A DNA stretch of 64,000 nt. Origin: Variovorax sp. Root411 (GTDB lineage: Bacteria; Pseudomonadota; Gammaproteobacteria; Burkholderiales; Burkholderiaceae_C). Position numbers and translations under genes: made by a program. Shown piece after piece: positions 17,151 through 27,595 of the stretch. Every line of letters starts with the position of its first letter. The stretch's first letter is position 1. A model generated the notes under the pieces. It saw only the letters and a program-made list of their open reading frames with translations, was not told where the DNA came from and ran no database searches. The stretch spans positions 1,928 through 65,927 of the forward strand of contig NZ_LMDW01000001.1 in assembly GCF_001425205.1 (NCBI RefSeq). Reading direction: 5' to 3'.

Positions 17151-18901
17151 GCCGGGGCAACCGCAGCGTGCGCTACACCACCAGCCCCTTGCTCGCGAGC
17201 AAGACGCCGGTGTGGCGCAGCAAGTTCATCGTTGCCGGCATCGCGCTCGGCTTCGTCATGCTCGCGGGCCGGGCGGCCTACGTGCAGGTGCTCAACAACA
17301 GCTTCTTCCAGCGGCAGGGCGAAGTACGCTTCGCGCGCACGCTCGAACTGCCGGCCAACCGCGGCCGCATCCTCGACCGCAACGGGCTCATCCTCGCTTC
17401 CAGCGTGGTGGCGCCGAGCATCTGGGCCATTCCGGAAGACGTCGAGCGCGATGACCCCGAGGTGCGCGCCAAGCTCAAGCAGGTCGCCAAGCTGCTCGAG
17501 ATGCCGCAGAAGGACTTCGACAAGAAGCTCGAAGACGAGGACAAGACATTCGTCTGGATCAAGCGCCAGGTCGACGAGCCCATCGCCAAGCAGATCGCGG
17601 CCCTGAACCTCAAGGGCATCTACCAGCGCAAGGAATACAAGCGCCAGTACCCCGAGGGCGAGGCCGCCGCGCACGTGGTGGGCTTCACCAACGTGGAAGA
17701 CAACGGCCAGGAGGGCATCGAACTCGCGTTCAACAAGGAACTGGCCGGCAAGGCCGGTTCGCGCCGCGTCATCAAGGACCGCCTCGGCCGCGTGGTCGAG
17801 GGCGTGGGCGAGACCGTGCCGCCGCTGGACGGCAAGGACATCCAGCTCAGCGTCGACAGCAAGGTGCAGTTCTTCGCCTACCAGAAGCTGCGCGACGCCG
17901 TGACCGCGCGCAAGGCCAAGGCCGGCAGCGTGGTGGTGCTCGACTCCGTCACCGGCGAAGTGCTGGCGCTGGCCAACTACCCGAGCTACGTGCCGGACAA
18001 GCGCCAGAACCTCACTGGCGAGCAGCTGCGCAACCGCGCGCTCACCGACACCTTCGAGCCCGGTTCGACCATGAAGCCGATCACGGTGGGCATGGCGCTG
18101 GAAGCCGGCCGAGTGAAGCCCTCGACGTTGATCGAGACCAGCCCCGGCCGCTTCCAGCTCGGCGGCTTCACCATCAGCGACACCCACAACTACGGCACGC
18201 TGACGGTCGAGGGCGTGATCCAGAAGTCGAGCAACGTCGGCGCGCTCAAGATCGCCCAGAAGATGACCCCGCACGAGATGTGGGACACCTACACCGCGCT
18301 CGGCTACGGCCAGAAGCCGCAGATCCAGTTTCCCGGCGCCGTGACGGGCCGGCTGCGCCCGTGGAAGACCTGGAAGCCGGTCGAGCAGGCGACGATGGCC
18401 TATGGCTACGGCCTGTCGGCGTCGCTGTTCCAGATGGCGCATTCGTACACCTCGTTCGCGCACGACGGCTCCATCATTCCGGTGACCATCCTGAAGAATT
18501 CAGAGGCGCCGGTCGGCGTGCGCGTGTTCTCGCCGTCGAACGCGCTGGCGGTGCGCAAGATGCTGCAGATGGCCGCCGGCCCCGGCGGCACCGGCACGCG
18601 CGCGCAGACGGTCGGCTATTCGGTCGGCGGCAAGTCGGGCACGGCCCACAAGCAGGTCGGCAAGGGCTACGCCAGCAACAAGTACCGTGCCTGGTTCACC
18701 GGCATGGCGCCTATCGAGAAGCCCCGCATCATCGTCGCCGTGATGATCGACGAACCGAGCGATGGCCAGTATTTCGGCGGCGTCGCCGCGGCCCCCGTGT
18801 TCAGCGAAGTCGTGCAGCAGACCCTGCGCATGATGAACGTACCGCCCGATCTGGCGGTCAAACCGCTTGTGATGACGCAGGGCGTCGACGAGAGTTTCTG
18901 A
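17147..18901 (+). CDS. ftsI: Peptidoglycan D,D-transpeptidase FtsI (PBP3)
   Basis: A 584-residue class B penicillin-binding protein that cross-links septal murein. It has one N-terminal membrane helix (about residues 22-45). The pedestal domain begins RFARTLELPANRGRILDRNG. The transpeptidase motifs are STMK with nucleophile Ser307, SSN at 361-363 and KSGT at 496-499. The ATG overlaps the ftsL stop. Confidence 0.97.
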   Translation: MSRGNRSVRYTTSPLLASKTPVWRSKFIVAGIALGFVMLAGRAAYVQVLNNSFFQRQGEVRFARTLELPANRGRILDRNGLILASSVVAPSIWAIPEDVERDDPEVRAKLKQVAKLLEMPQKDFDKKLEDEDKTFVWIKRQVDEPIAKQIAALNLKGIYQRKEYKRQYPEGEAAAHVVGFTNVEDNGQEGIELAFNKELAGKAGSRRVIKDRLGRVVEGVGETVPPLDGKDIQLSVDSKVQFFAYQKLRDAVTARKAKAGSVVVLDSVTGEVLALANYPSYVPDKRQNLTGEQLRNRALTDTFEPGSTMKPITVGMALEAGRVKPSTLIETSPGRFQLGGFTISDTHNYGTLTVEGVIQKSSNVGALKIAQKMTPHEMWDTYTALGYGQKPQIQFPGAVTGRLRPWKTWKPVEQATMAYGYGLSASLFQMAHSYTSFAHDGSIIPVTILKNSEAPVGVRVFSPSNALAVRKMLQMAAGPGGTGTRAQTVGYSVGGKSGTAHKQVGKGYASNKYRAWFTGMAPIEKPRIIVAVMIDEPSDGQYFGGVAAAPVFSEVVQQTLRMMNVPPDLAVKPLVMTQGVDESF

Positions 18902-18903
18902 AC

Positions 18904-20484
18904 ATGCTGACCTTCACTTCTCCCCAACTGGCCGCGGCCTGGCTCAAGGAGCGTGCGCCGCAGGCCGCGATGCATGCCGACAGCCGTGCCGTGGGTGCGG
19001 GCGACGTCTTCGTCGCCTGGCCCGGCGCCGCGACCGACGGGCGCAAGCACGTGGCGGCCGCGCTGGCGCAGGGCGCGGCGATCTGCCTGGTGGAGCACGA
19101 GGGCGTGGAGGCCTTCGGCTTCGAGGGCGCTCTTGTTGACGATGGGCGCATCGTGAGCTACCCCGGCCTGAAGGCCGCCACCGGCCCGATCGCCTCGGCC
19201 TTCTACGACAACCCCTCGGCCCTGCTCGACGTGCTGGCCGTGACCGGCACCAACGGCAAGACTTCCACCGCATGGTGGCTGGCCGAATCGCTTTCCACGC
19301 TGAGCGCGGCGGGTGGCGTGCGCGCCATGAACCCCGACGGCACCGTGCAGCGCGATGCACCGTCGCCCTGCGCGGTGATGGGCACGCTGGGCATCGGCGT
19401 GCCGCCCGAGCTGACCTACACCGGCCTGACCACGCCCGACCCGGTGATGATGCAGCGCGAGTTGCGTTCGCTGGTCGAGCGCGGCTTCGGCGCCTGCGCC
19501 ATCGAGGCCTCGTCCATCGGCATTGCCGAACGCCGGCTCGACGGCGCGCAGATCGCGGTGGCCGTGTTCACCAACTTCACGCAGGACCACCTCGACTACC
19601 ACGGCAGCATGGACGCCTACTGGCAGGCCAAGGCCGAGCTGTTCCGCTGGCCCGGTCTGCGCGCAGCGGTGATCAACATCGACGACACGCACGGCGCCAG
19701 CCTGTGCGCGAACCTGATCGACGCCGGCATCGGCGCGCTCGACGTCTGGACCGTCTCGGCCAGCGGCAAGCCGGCCCGCCTCATGGCGCGTGACATCGGC
19801 TACGACGCGCAGGGCCTGCAGTTCTCGGTGGCCGAGCACGGCTCCGCCGCGGTGGAGCGGCTGTCGACCGGCCTCATCGGCCAGTACAACGTGGCCAACC
19901 TGCTCGGCGTGCTCGGCACCCTGCGCGCGCTCGGCCTCACGCTGGGCCAGGCCGTGGCCGCCTGCGCCAACCTCACGAGCGTGCCGGGCCGCATGGACCG
20001 CGCGGGCACCGGCGAAGGTGCGCCGCTGGCGGTGGTCGACTACGCCCACACACCCGACGCGCTCGACAAGGCCCTGATCGGCCTGCGCCCGCTGGCCAGG
20101 CAGCGCGGCGGTGCGCTCTGGTGCCTGTTCGGCTGCGGCGGCGATCGCGACCCGATCAAGCGCCCGATGATGGCCGCCGTCGCCGAACGCCAGGCCGACC
20201 GCGTGATCGTCACCAGCGACAACCCGCGCAGCGAGAAGCCCGACGCGATCATCAGCCAGGTGCTGCGCGGCTTCTCGCGTCCCGAGGCTGCGCAGGTGCA
20301 ACCCGACCGCGGCATCGCCATCGCCGACGTGATCGCGCAGGCCGCCCCGCAGGACGTCGTGCTCATCGCCGGCAAGGGCCACGAGGCCTGGCAGGAAATT
20401 GCCGGCCAGCGCATCGAGTTCTCGGACAAGGCCCATGCGCTGCAGGCGCTGGCGAAGCGGGGTACTGTGGGTACTGCGGCATGA
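18904..20484 (+). CDS. murE: UDP-MurNAc-tripeptide ligase MurE
   Basis: A 526-residue Mur ligase that adds meso-DAP to UDP-MurNAc-Ala-Glu. The ATP loop TGTNGKTST starts at residue 114. DNPRSE at 439-444 is the motif that selects meso-DAP over lysine, in keeping with dapF upstream. VDYAHTPDAL and GKGHE are also conserved. The ATG is 2 nt after the ftsI stop, and the 3' end overlaps murF by 4 nt. Confidence 0.97.
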   Translation: MLTFTSPQLAAAWLKERAPQAAMHADSRAVGAGDVFVAWPGAATDGRKHVAAALAQGAAICLVEHEGVEAFGFEGALVDDGRIVSYPGLKAATGPIASAFYDNPSALLDVLAVTGTNGKTSTAWWLAESLSTLSAAGGVRAMNPDGTVQRDAPSPCAVMGTLGIGVPPELTYTGLTTPDPVMMQRELRSLVERGFGACAIEASSIGIAERRLDGAQIAVAVFTNFTQDHLDYHGSMDAYWQAKAELFRWPGLRAAVINIDDTHGASLCANLIDAGIGALDVWTVSASGKPARLMARDIGYDAQGLQFSVAEHGSAAVERLSTGLIGQYNVANLLGVLGTLRALGLTLGQAVAACANLTSVPGRMDRAGTGEGAPLAVVDYAHTPDALDKALIGLRPLARQRGGALWCLFGCGGDRDPIKRPMMAAVAERQADRVIVTSDNPRSEKPDAIISQVLRGFSRPEAAQVQPDRGIAIADVIAQAAPQDVVLIAGKGHEAWQEIAGQRIEFSDKAHALQALAKRGTVGTAA

Positions 20485-21917
20485 CCGACACGACGCCGCT
20501 CAACATCACGCTGGCCCAGGTGCAGCAATGGATTCCGGGTTCGCGCCTGGTGGGTGATGCCTCGACCGTCATCGCCCGCGTGCACACCGACACGCGCACG
20601 CTCGCCCAGGGCGACCTGTTCGTCGCGCTCAAGGGCGAGCGCTTCGACGCCAACGACTTCCTCGCCGACGCAAAGAAGCAGGGCGCCGTGGCCGCCATCG
20701 CGCACCGCGGCCTGGAAGCCGCCGGCCTCGCCGGCCTCGAAGTGCCCGACACGCTGGCCGCGCTGGGCGCACTCGGCGCGGGCTGGCGCGCGCAGTTCGA
20801 GCTGCCGCTGATCGCCGTCACCGGCAGCAACGGCAAGACCACCGTCACGCAGATGATCGCGGCCGTGCTCTTCGCCACGCGTGGGGAACGTGCCTTGGCC
20901 ACGGCCGGCAACTTCAACAACGAGATCGGCGTGCCGCTCACGCTGCTGCGCCTGCGCGCGCAGCACCAGCGCGCGGTGCTCGAGCTGGGCATGAACCATC
21001 CGGGCGAGATCGCGCGGCTGGCCGCCGTTTCGCGCCCAACCATCGCGCTCGTCAACAACGCGCAGCGCGAGCACCAGGAATTCATGGCCACCGTCGAGGC
21101 GGTCGCCGTCGAGAACGGCGCCGTGTTCGCGGTGCTGCCCGACGACGGCACGGCCGTGTTCCCCCACGGCGACACCTTCACCTCGCTGTGGACCGACATG
21201 GCGCATGCCGGGGGCGCCCGGCGCTGCATGACCTTCGGCGAGTCCGAGGACGCCGACATCTCGCTCGACAGCGCCGAATGGAAGCAGGGCGCCTGGGCCG
21301 TGCGCATCCGCACGCCGCTCGGCGCCTTCGACGCGCGCCTGCACATCGCGGGCCGGCACAACGTGGTCAATGCGCTGGCGGCCACCGCCTGCGCGCTCGC
21401 GGCCGGCGTGTCGCTCGAGACCATTGCCGAAGGCCTGTCGGCCTTCGAGCCGGTCAAGGGCCGCTCGCGCGCCAGCGAGATCGTGCTGGCCGGCGGCCAT
21501 GCGCTGACGCTGGTCGACGACAGCTACAACGCGAACCCCGATTCCGTGATCGCAGCCATCGACGTGCTCGCCGCCCTTCCGGGTCCGCGCCTGCTGGTGC
21601 TCGGCGACATGGGCGAGGTGGGCGACCGCTCGCCCGAGTTCCATGCCGAAGTCGGCGCGTGGGCGCGCCAGCGCGGCATCGAGTCCGTCTACACGCTGGG
21701 CGCGGCGACGGTGCACACCGCCACCGCTTTCCAGGACAGCGGCGAGGGACGCGACGGACGCCATTTCGACGAGTTCGACGCGCTCGGCGCGGCCGTGCTC
21801 GCGCGCCTGCCGCAGGTCGGCAGCGTGCTCGTGAAGGGATCGCGCTTCATGAAGATGGAGCGCGTGGTGAAAGCCATCGAGGCACAACAACAAAAGGAGG
21901 CCGGTCATGACGCATGA
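20481..21917 (+). CDS. murF: UDP-MurNAc-pentapeptide ligase MurF
   Basis: A 478-residue Mur ligase that adds D-Ala-D-Ala to the UDP-MurNAc-tripeptide. Motifs: DTRTLAQGDLFVALKGERFD, the ATP loop TGSNGKTT, ELGMNHPGEI and VDDSYNANPDS. It starts in the murE stop codon and is followed by mraY after 15 nt. Confidence 0.97.
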   Translation: MTDTTPLNITLAQVQQWIPGSRLVGDASTVIARVHTDTRTLAQGDLFVALKGERFDANDFLADAKKQGAVAAIAHRGLEAAGLAGLEVPDTLAALGALGAGWRAQFELPLIAVTGSNGKTTVTQMIAAVLFATRGERALATAGNFNNEIGVPLTLLRLRAQHQRAVLELGMNHPGEIARLAAVSRPTIALVNNAQREHQEFMATVEAVAVENGAVFAVLPDDGTAVFPHGDTFTSLWTDMAHAGGARRCMTFGESEDADISLDSAEWKQGAWAVRIRTPLGAFDARLHIAGRHNVVNALAATACALAAGVSLETIAEGLSAFEPVKGRSRASEIVLAGGHALTLVDDSYNANPDSVIAAIDVLAALPGPRLLVLGDMGEVGDRSPEFHAEVGAWARQRGIESVYTLGAATVHTATAFQDSGEGRDGRHFDEFDALGAAVLARLPQVGSVLVKGSRFMKMERVVKAIEAQQQKEAGHDA

Positions 21918-21932
21918 GCCGCGCGAAACGAC

Positions 21933-23111
21933 ATGCTGATGACCCTGGCCCAATGGCTGCAGACGCTCTCGCCCGAGTTCGGGTTCCTGCGCGTGTTCCA
22001 GTACCTCACCTTCCGCGCGCTGATGGCCGCACTGACCGCGCTCGTGGTCGGCCTCGTGGCCGGCCCGTATGTGATCCGCCGCCTTGCCGCACTCAAGATC
22101 GGCCAGCCCGTGCGCGGCTACGGCATGGAAACGCACTTGACGAAGAGCGGCACGCCCACCATGGGCGGCGTGCTCGTGCTGTTCGCCATCGCCTTCGCGA
22201 CGCTGCTGTGGTTCGATATCTCGAACCGCTTCGTGTGGATCGTGCTGTGGGTCACCATGGGCTTCGGTGCCATCGGCTGGGTCGACGACTGGCGCAAGGT
22301 GGTGCGCAAGGACCCCGAAGGCATGCGCTCGCGCGAGAAGTACTTCTGGCAGTCGTTGGTCGGCCTGCTCGCGGGCTTCTACCTGCTGTTCAGCATCTCC
22401 GAAAGCTCCAACTGGCGCGTGCTCGAGTTGTTCTTCGCCTGGGTGCGCTCGGGCTTCGACCTCGACTTTCCGCCCAAGATCAACCTGCTGGTGCCCTTCT
22501 TCAAGGAAGTGAGCTACCCGCTCGGCGGCATCGGCTTCGTCATCCTCACGTACCTCGTGATCGTGGGCGCGAGCAATGCGGTGAACCTGACCGACGGCCT
22601 CGACGGGCTGGCGATCATGCCGGTGGTGATGGTGGGCTCGGCGCTGGGCGTGTTCGCCTACGTCACGGGCAGCGCGGTGTATTCCAAGTACCTGCTGTTC
22701 CCCAACATCCCGGGCTCGGGCGAGCTGCTGGTGTTCTGCTCGGCCATGGCCGGCGCGGGGCTCGCGTTCCTCTGGTTCAACACGCACCCGGCGCAGGTGT
22801 TCATGGGCGACGTGGGCGCGCTCGCGCTCGGCGGCGCGCTGGGCACCATCGCGGTCATCGTGCGCCAGGAGATCGTGTTCTTCATCATGGGCGGCATCTT
22901 CGTGGTCGAGGCGATCTCGGTGATGGCGCAGGTCATGTACTTCAAGTACACGAAGAAGCGCTTCGGCGAAGGCCGCCGCGTGCTCAAGATGGCGCCGCTG
23001 CACCATCACTTCGAGAAGAGCGGCTGGCGCGAGACGCAGGTCGTCGTGCGCTTCTGGATCATCACGATGCTGCTGTGCCTCGTGGGCCTTTCGACGCTGA
23101 AGCTGCGGTAA
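21933..23111 (+). CDS. mraY: Phospho-MurNAc-pentapeptide transferase MraY
   Basis: A 392-residue polytopic membrane enzyme that makes lipid I from UDP-MurNAc-pentapeptide and undecaprenyl phosphate. About ten hydrophobic helices are visible. The catalytic signatures are [21 protein letters not shown] and the cytoplasmic [11 protein letters not shown]. The length is slightly above E. coli MraY (360). It sits in the canonical place between murF and murD. Confidence 0.97.
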   Translation: MLMTLAQWLQTLSPEFGFLRVFQYLTFRALMAALTALVVGLVAGPYVIRRLAALKIGQPVRGYGMETHLTKSGTPTMGGVLVLFAIAFATLLWFDISNRFVWIVLWVTMGFGAIGWVDDWRKVVRKDPEGMRSREKYFWQSLVGLLAGFYLLFSISESSNWRVLELFFAWVRSGFDLDFPPKINLLVPFFKEVSYPLGGIGFVILTYLVIVGASNAVNLTDGLDGLAIMPVVMVGSALGVFAYVTGSAVYSKYLLFPNIPGSGELLVFCSAMAGAGLAFLWFNTHPAQVFMGDVGALALGGALGTIAVIVRQEIVFFIMGGIFVVEAISVMAQVMYFKYTKKRFGEGRRVLKMAPLHHHFEKSGWRETQVVVRFWIITMLLCLVGLSTLKLR

Positions 23112-23118
23112 CGGAACC

Positions 23119-25239
23119 ATGCGGCATCTGAAAGACCTCCCCGTCCTCATCCTCGGCCTCGGTGCGTCCGGGCTGGCGATGACGCGCTGGTGCGTGCGCC
23201 ACGGTGCCGTCGTGACCGTGGCCGACACGCGCGAAGCGCCGTCGCTGCTGGCGACGCTGCGGGCGGAACTGCCCGGGGTGAGCTTTGTCGGCGGGCCGTT
23301 CTCGTCCGCGTTGGTCGAGGGCACGCCGATTCGCGCCGTGTACCGCTCGCCGGGCCTGTCGCCCGAAACCATCGCGCCGGTGGCCGATGCGGCGCGGGCC
23401 ATGGGCCTGCCGGTCGGTGGCGAACTGGACCTGTTCGCGCGCGCGCTGCTGGATCTGCGCTCGGTCGAGGTGCCGGTGGTGGAAGCCGGGCCGGAGCCTG
23501 AACCCGAAGCCGCCGCCGAAGTGGAAGCACCGGCCGAACCGGCCGCGGAAGCGCCTGTCGAAGCTACCGAACCCGAAGCTCAGGCGCAGCTGGCGCTGGA
23601 GGAGCCTGCGCCGGTTGAAGAAGCGGTCGAACCCCCGGCGCCGGCCGAAGCCGCTGAAGCTGTCGAAGCGCAGCCCGAATCGACCGTCCCCGCGATGGCC
23701 GAAGCGATGCCGCGCGACCCGTCGATGAGCGTTGCCGCGCCGATGCCGCCGCAAGCTTCGGAGTCCGCACCCGCCGAAGTCATCGCAACGACGGAAGCCG
23801 TCGAGGCCGAGCCTGAACAGGCCAACGGCGCAGTGCAAGCGGCACCGGAAGCGACGGATGCGCCCAAGGCCGCACCCGTCACCGTCTCCCGCCTCCCGAC
23901 CACAGGCAAGCCCTACGTCCCGACCGCCGCCAGGGAGGCTGCAGAGTTCGTCGCCAAGATCGCCGAAATCTCCGCCACCAACCCGGCCTCGGCCGCCGTG
24001 GAGGAAGAGTCGCCCCAGCTCGAGCTGGCGCCCCCCGTCGAGCCCGAAGCGCCCAAGGGCTACACACCCGCGGTGCTCGCCATCACCGGCACCAACGGCA
24101 AGACCACCGTCACCTCGCTCATCGGCCAGCTGGTCGAACGCGCAGGCAAGACCGTGGCCGTGGCCGGCAACATCGGCCCGACGCTGCTCGACACGCTGTC
24201 GGCGCACATCGACGCCGACACGCTCCCTGATGTGTGGGTGCTCGAACTGTCGAGCTTCCAGCTCGACGGCGTGCAGGGCTTCGAGCCGACCGCTGCGACG
24301 GTGCTCAACCTCACGCAGGACCATCTCGACTGGCACGGCGACATGAAGGCCTATGCCGCGGCCAAGGCGCGCATCTTCGGTGCGCGCGGGCTCATGATCC
24401 TCAACCGCGACGACGACGGCGTGATGGCGATGTTGCCCGCGCCCATCAGGGTCAAGCTGCAGCGCCCGCAGATCCGCACGCACGTCACCTTCGGCAGCGC
24501 GATGCCGCTGCGCCCGGGCGACTACGGCATCGAGCGCGTCAACGGCATGGCCTGGCTGGTGCGCGCATTGGAAGCCGACGAAACGCAGAAGCGCAAGCGC
24601 GGCGCCGTGGTCGAGGAAGAAATCTTCCTGCAGCGCCTGATGCCTGCCGACGCGCTGCGCATCCGCGGTCGCCACAACGCGATGAACGCGCTGGCGGCCC
24701 TCGCGCTGGCCAGTGCCGCCGACTGCCCGCTGGGTCCGATGCTCTACGGCCTGCGCGAATACCGCGGCGAGCCGCATCGCGTGGAACCCATCGCCATCGT
24801 GGACGAGGTCGAGTACTTCGACGACAGCAAGGGCACCAACGTAGGCGCCACCGCAGCCGCGCTGACCGGCCTTGGTGAAGAGCGCCGCGTGGTGGTGATC
24901 CTCGGCGGCGAAGGCAAGGGGCAGGACTTCGAGCCGCTGGCCGAACCCGTGCGCCAGTACGCGCGCGCCGTGGTGCTCATCGGCCGCGACGCGCCGCTCA
25001 TCGAAGCCGCGCTGGCACAGACCGGCGTTTCGCTGCTGCATGCCGGCTCGATGGACGAGGCCGTGAAGCTCGCATCCGCGCGCGCCAACCCCGGCGATGC
25101 CGTGCTGCTGTCACCGGCCTGTGCGAGCTTCGACATGTTCAAGGATTACGCGCACCGCGCCGAGGTGTTCCGCGAGGCCGTGCAGGCCTTCGAGGACGGC
25201 CCGCGCGGCATGGGCGATTCGACGGAGGACACGGTTTGA
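23119..25239 (+). CDS. murD: UDP-MurNAc-L-Ala:D-Glu ligase MurD with large disordered insertion
   Basis: 706 residues, against about 440 in E. coli. Domain 1 ([18 protein letters not shown]) ends near residue 114. A stretch of about 200 residues made mostly of Ala, Glu and Pro follows (nt 23461-24060, for example [17 protein letters not shown]). The ATP loop ITGTNGKTT begins only at about residue 322, where it is normally near 110. The central and C-terminal domains are intact ([44 protein letters not shown]). The reading frame is open throughout, so this is an in-frame insertion and not a frameshift. It adds D-Glu to UDP-MurNAc-L-Ala. The stop overlaps ftsW. Confidence 0.95.
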   Translation: MRHLKDLPVLILGLGASGLAMTRWCVRHGAVVTVADTREAPSLLATLRAELPGVSFVGGPFSSALVEGTPIRAVYRSPGLSPETIAPVADAARAMGLPVGGELDLFARALLDLRSVEVPVVEAGPEPEPEAAAEVEAPAEPAAEAPVEATEPEAQAQLALEEPAPVEEAVEPPAPAEAAEAVEAQPESTVPAMAEAMPRDPSMSVAAPMPPQASESAPAEVIATTEAVEAEPEQANGAVQAAPEATDAPKAAPVTVSRLPTTGKPYVPTAAREAAEFVAKIAEISATNPASAAVEEESPQLELAPPVEPEAPKGYTPAVLAITGTNGKTTVTSLIGQLVERAGKTVAVAGNIGPTLLDTLSAHIDADTLPDVWVLELSSFQLDGVQGFEPTAATVLNLTQDHLDWHGDMKAYAAAKARIFGARGLMILNRDDDGVMAMLPAPIRVKLQRPQIRTHVTFGSAMPLRPGDYGIERVNGMAWLVRALEADETQKRKRGAVVEEEIFLQRLMPADALRIRGRHNAMNALAALALASAADCPLGPMLYGLREYRGEPHRVEPIAIVDEVEYFDDSKGTNVGATAAALTGLGEERRVVVILGGEGKGQDFEPLAEPVRQYARAVVLIGRDAPLIEAALAQTGVSLLHAGSMDEAVKLASARANPGDAVLLSPACASFDMFKDYAHRAEVFREAVQAFEDGPRGMGDSTEDTV

Positions 25240-26534
25240 ACTCTGCCGCCTCAGGCGCCACGCCCAACGCATCCACCGGCCGCTTCGGCGGCTGGTTCAG
25301 GCGCGCCCGCAGCGGGATCGACTCGCTGCCCGTGCACCTGCCCGTGCGGCTGGGCGGCGCCGGCGTCGCGCAGACAAAGGCCACGCCGATGCGCGTGCTG
25401 GGTTTCGACCAGGCGCTGGTCTGGGTCACGGTCGCACTGCTGATGTGGGGCCTGGTCATGGTGTATTCGGCCTCCATCGCGCTGCCCGACAACCCGCGCT
25501 TTGCGCGCGCCGGCTACAGCGCCTCGTACTTCCTCACGCGGCATGCGGCCTCGGTGATCTTCGCGTTCATCACCGCGCTGCTGGCCTTCCAGATTCCCAT
25601 GAAGACCTGGGAGCGCGCCGCGCCATGGCTCTTCGTGGCTTCGCTGCTGCTGCTGGTAGCCGTGCTCATTCCGCACATCGGCATCAACGTGAACGGTGCG
25701 CGCCGCTGGCTGCCGATGGGCTTCATGCGCTTCCAGCCCTCGGAGCTGGCCAAGCTCGCGATGGTGCTCTACGCCGCCAGCTACATGGTGCGCAAGATGG
25801 AGATCAAGGAGCGCTTCTTCCGCGCTGTGCTGCCGATGGGCATCGCGGTGGTGGTGGTCGGTATGCTGGTGATGGCCGAGCCCGACATGGGCGCCTTCAT
25901 GGTGATCGCGGTGATCGCCATGGGCATCCTGTTCCTGGGCGGCGTGAACGCGCGCATGTTCTTCGTGATCGCCGCGCTGGTGGTGGTGGCCTTCGGCACG
26001 ATCGTCGCGACCAGCCCGTGGCGCCGCGAACGAATCTTTGCCTACCTCGACCCGTGGAGCGAGGAGCACGCGCTCGGCAAGGGCTACCAGCTGTCGCACT
26101 CGCTGATCGCCATCGGGCGCGGCGAGATCTTCGGCGTGGGCCTGGGCGGCAGCGTCGAGAAGCTGCACTGGCTGCCCGAGGCGCACACCGACTTCCTGCT
26201 GGCCGTGATCGGCGAAGAATTCGGCCTGGTCGGCGTGCTGCTGATCATCGGCCTGTTCCTCTGGCTCACGCGCCGCATCATGCACATCGGCCGGCAGGCG
26301 ATCGCCCTCGACCGCGTGTTCTCGGGCCTCGTGGCCCAGGGCGTGGGCGTGTGGCTCGGCTTCCAGACCTTCATCAACATGGGCGTGAACCTCGGTGCGC
26401 TGCCGACCAAGGGCCTGACCCTGCCGCTGATGAGCTTCGGTGGCTCGGCGATTTTGATGAACCTTGTGGCGCTGGCCATCGTGCTGCGCATCGATTACGA
26501 AAACCGTGTCCTCATGCGGGGAGGCCGCGTATGA
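25236..26534 (+). CDS. ftsW: Septal peptidoglycan glycosyltransferase FtsW
   Basis: A 432-residue SEDS-family polymerase with about ten membrane helices, working with FtsI. Conserved pieces: [48 protein letters not shown] and, near the end, [24 protein letters not shown]. About 50 hydrophilic residues precede the first helix, a longer cytoplasmic tail than in E. coli. It overlaps murD and murG by 4 nt each. Confidence 0.95.
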   Translation: MNSAASGATPNASTGRFGGWFRRARSGIDSLPVHLPVRLGGAGVAQTKATPMRVLGFDQALVWVTVALLMWGLVMVYSASIALPDNPRFARAGYSASYFLTRHAASVIFAFITALLAFQIPMKTWERAAPWLFVASLLLLVAVLIPHIGINVNGARRWLPMGFMRFQPSELAKLAMVLYAASYMVRKMEIKERFFRAVLPMGIAVVVVGMLVMAEPDMGAFMVIAVIAMGILFLGGVNARMFFVIAALVVVAFGTIVATSPWRRERIFAYLDPWSEEHALGKGYQLSHSLIAIGRGEIFGVGLGGSVEKLHWLPEAHTDFLLAVIGEEFGLVGVLLIIGLFLWLTRRIMHIGRQAIALDRVFSGLVAQGVGVWLGFQTFINMGVNLGALPTKGLTLPLMSFGGSAILMNLVALAIVLRIDYENRVLMRGGRV

Positions 26535-27595
26535 CCGGCCGTACCGCACTCGTCATGGCCGGCGGCACCGGTGGCCACATCTTCCCCGGACTCGCGGTGG
26601 CCGAGGCCCTGCGCGAGCGCGGCTGGCAGGTGCACTGGCTGGGCGCACCCGGCAGCATGGAAGAAAAGCTCGTGGCGCCGCGCGGCTTTGCCTTTGAGCC
26701 GGTGCAGTTCGGCGGCGTGCGCGGCAAGGGCCCGCTCACGCTGTTCCTGCTGCCGCTGAAGCTGCTGCGCGCCTTCTGGCAGAGCCTGGCCGTGGTGCGC
26801 CGCGTGAAGCCCGACGTGCTCGTGGGCCTGGGCGGCTACATCACCTTTCCGGGCGGCATGATGGGCGTGCTGCTCAACAAGCCACTGGTGCTGCACGAGC
26901 AGAACTCGGTCGCCGGCCTCGCCAACAAGGTGCTGGCGGGCGTGGCCGACCGTGTATTCACCGCCTTCCCGAATGTGCTGAAGAAGGCGCAGTGGGTGGG
27001 CAACCCGCTGCGCTCGGCCTTCACTTCGCAGCCCGATCCGGCCACGCGTTTCGCGGGCCGCACCGGGCCGCTCAAATTGCTGGTGGTGGGCGGCAGCCTC
27101 GGGGCGCGCGGCCTCAACACCGTGGTGCCGCAGGCACTGGCCCGCATCGAGCCGGCCACGCGCCCGCAGGTGCTGCACCAGAGCGGCGCCAAGCAGATCG
27201 ACGAGCTGCGCGCCAACTACACGGCGGCCGGCGTCGAAGGCGAGCTCACGCCCTTCATCGAAGACACCGCGCAGGCGTATGCCGACGCCGACATCATCGT
27301 CGCGCGCGCCGGTGCCAGCACCGTCACAGAAATCGCGGCCGTCGGCGCAGCAGCGCTGTTCGTGCCTTTCCCCTCGGCGGTCGACGACCACCAGACCACC
27401 AACGCGCGCTTTCTCGTGGACGCGGGCGGCGGGTGGCTCGTGCAGCAGGCCGACCTCACTCCTGAATTGCTGGCTGATTTGCTACAGAAAACCGGGCGCG
27501 ATGCGCTGATAGAGAAGGCCGCCAAGGCCAAGACCATGCAGAAAACGGAGGCTGTGGAAGCCGTCGTCCAGGCCTGCGAGGAGCTTGCCAGATGA
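26531..27595 (+). CDS. murG: UDP-GlcNAc:lipid I GlcNAc transferase MurG
   Basis: A 354-residue GT-B glycosyltransferase that makes lipid II at the inner face of the membrane. The G-loops are present: [17 protein letters not shown] at the N-terminus, [11 protein letters not shown], and [10 protein letters not shown] in the second half. The donor-site region [15 protein letters not shown] and the [14 protein letters not shown] motif follow. The ATG lies in the ftsW stop codon, and the stop overlaps murC. Confidence 0.97.
   Translation: MTGRTALVMAGGTGGHIFPGLAVAEALRERGWQVHWLGAPGSMEEKLVAPRGFAFEPVQFGGVRGKGPLTLFLLPLKLLRAFWQSLAVVRRVKPDVLVGLGGYITFPGGMMGVLLNKPLVLHEQNSVAGLANKVLAGVADRVFTAFPNVLKKAQWVGNPLRSAFTSQPDPATRFAGRTGPLKLLVVGGSLGARGLNTVVPQALARIEPATRPQVLHQSGAKQIDELRANYTAAGVEGELTPFIEDTAQAYADADIIVARAGASTVTEIAAVGAAALFVPFPSAVDDHQTTNARFLVDAGGGWLVQQADLTPELLADLLQKTGRDALIEKAAKAKTMQKTEAVEAVVQACEELAR

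Noticed and set aside
20040..23402. Minus-strand open frame of about 1120 codons
   Set aside because: It is antisense to murE, murF and mraY, whose proteins are fully recognised. Its His/Arg/Ala-rich product is a typical GC-rich shadow.
23119..25239. Two genes or a frameshift at murD
   Set aside because: A single frame runs through both halves with no stop, and the motifs on both sides are complete, so it is one protein with an insertion.
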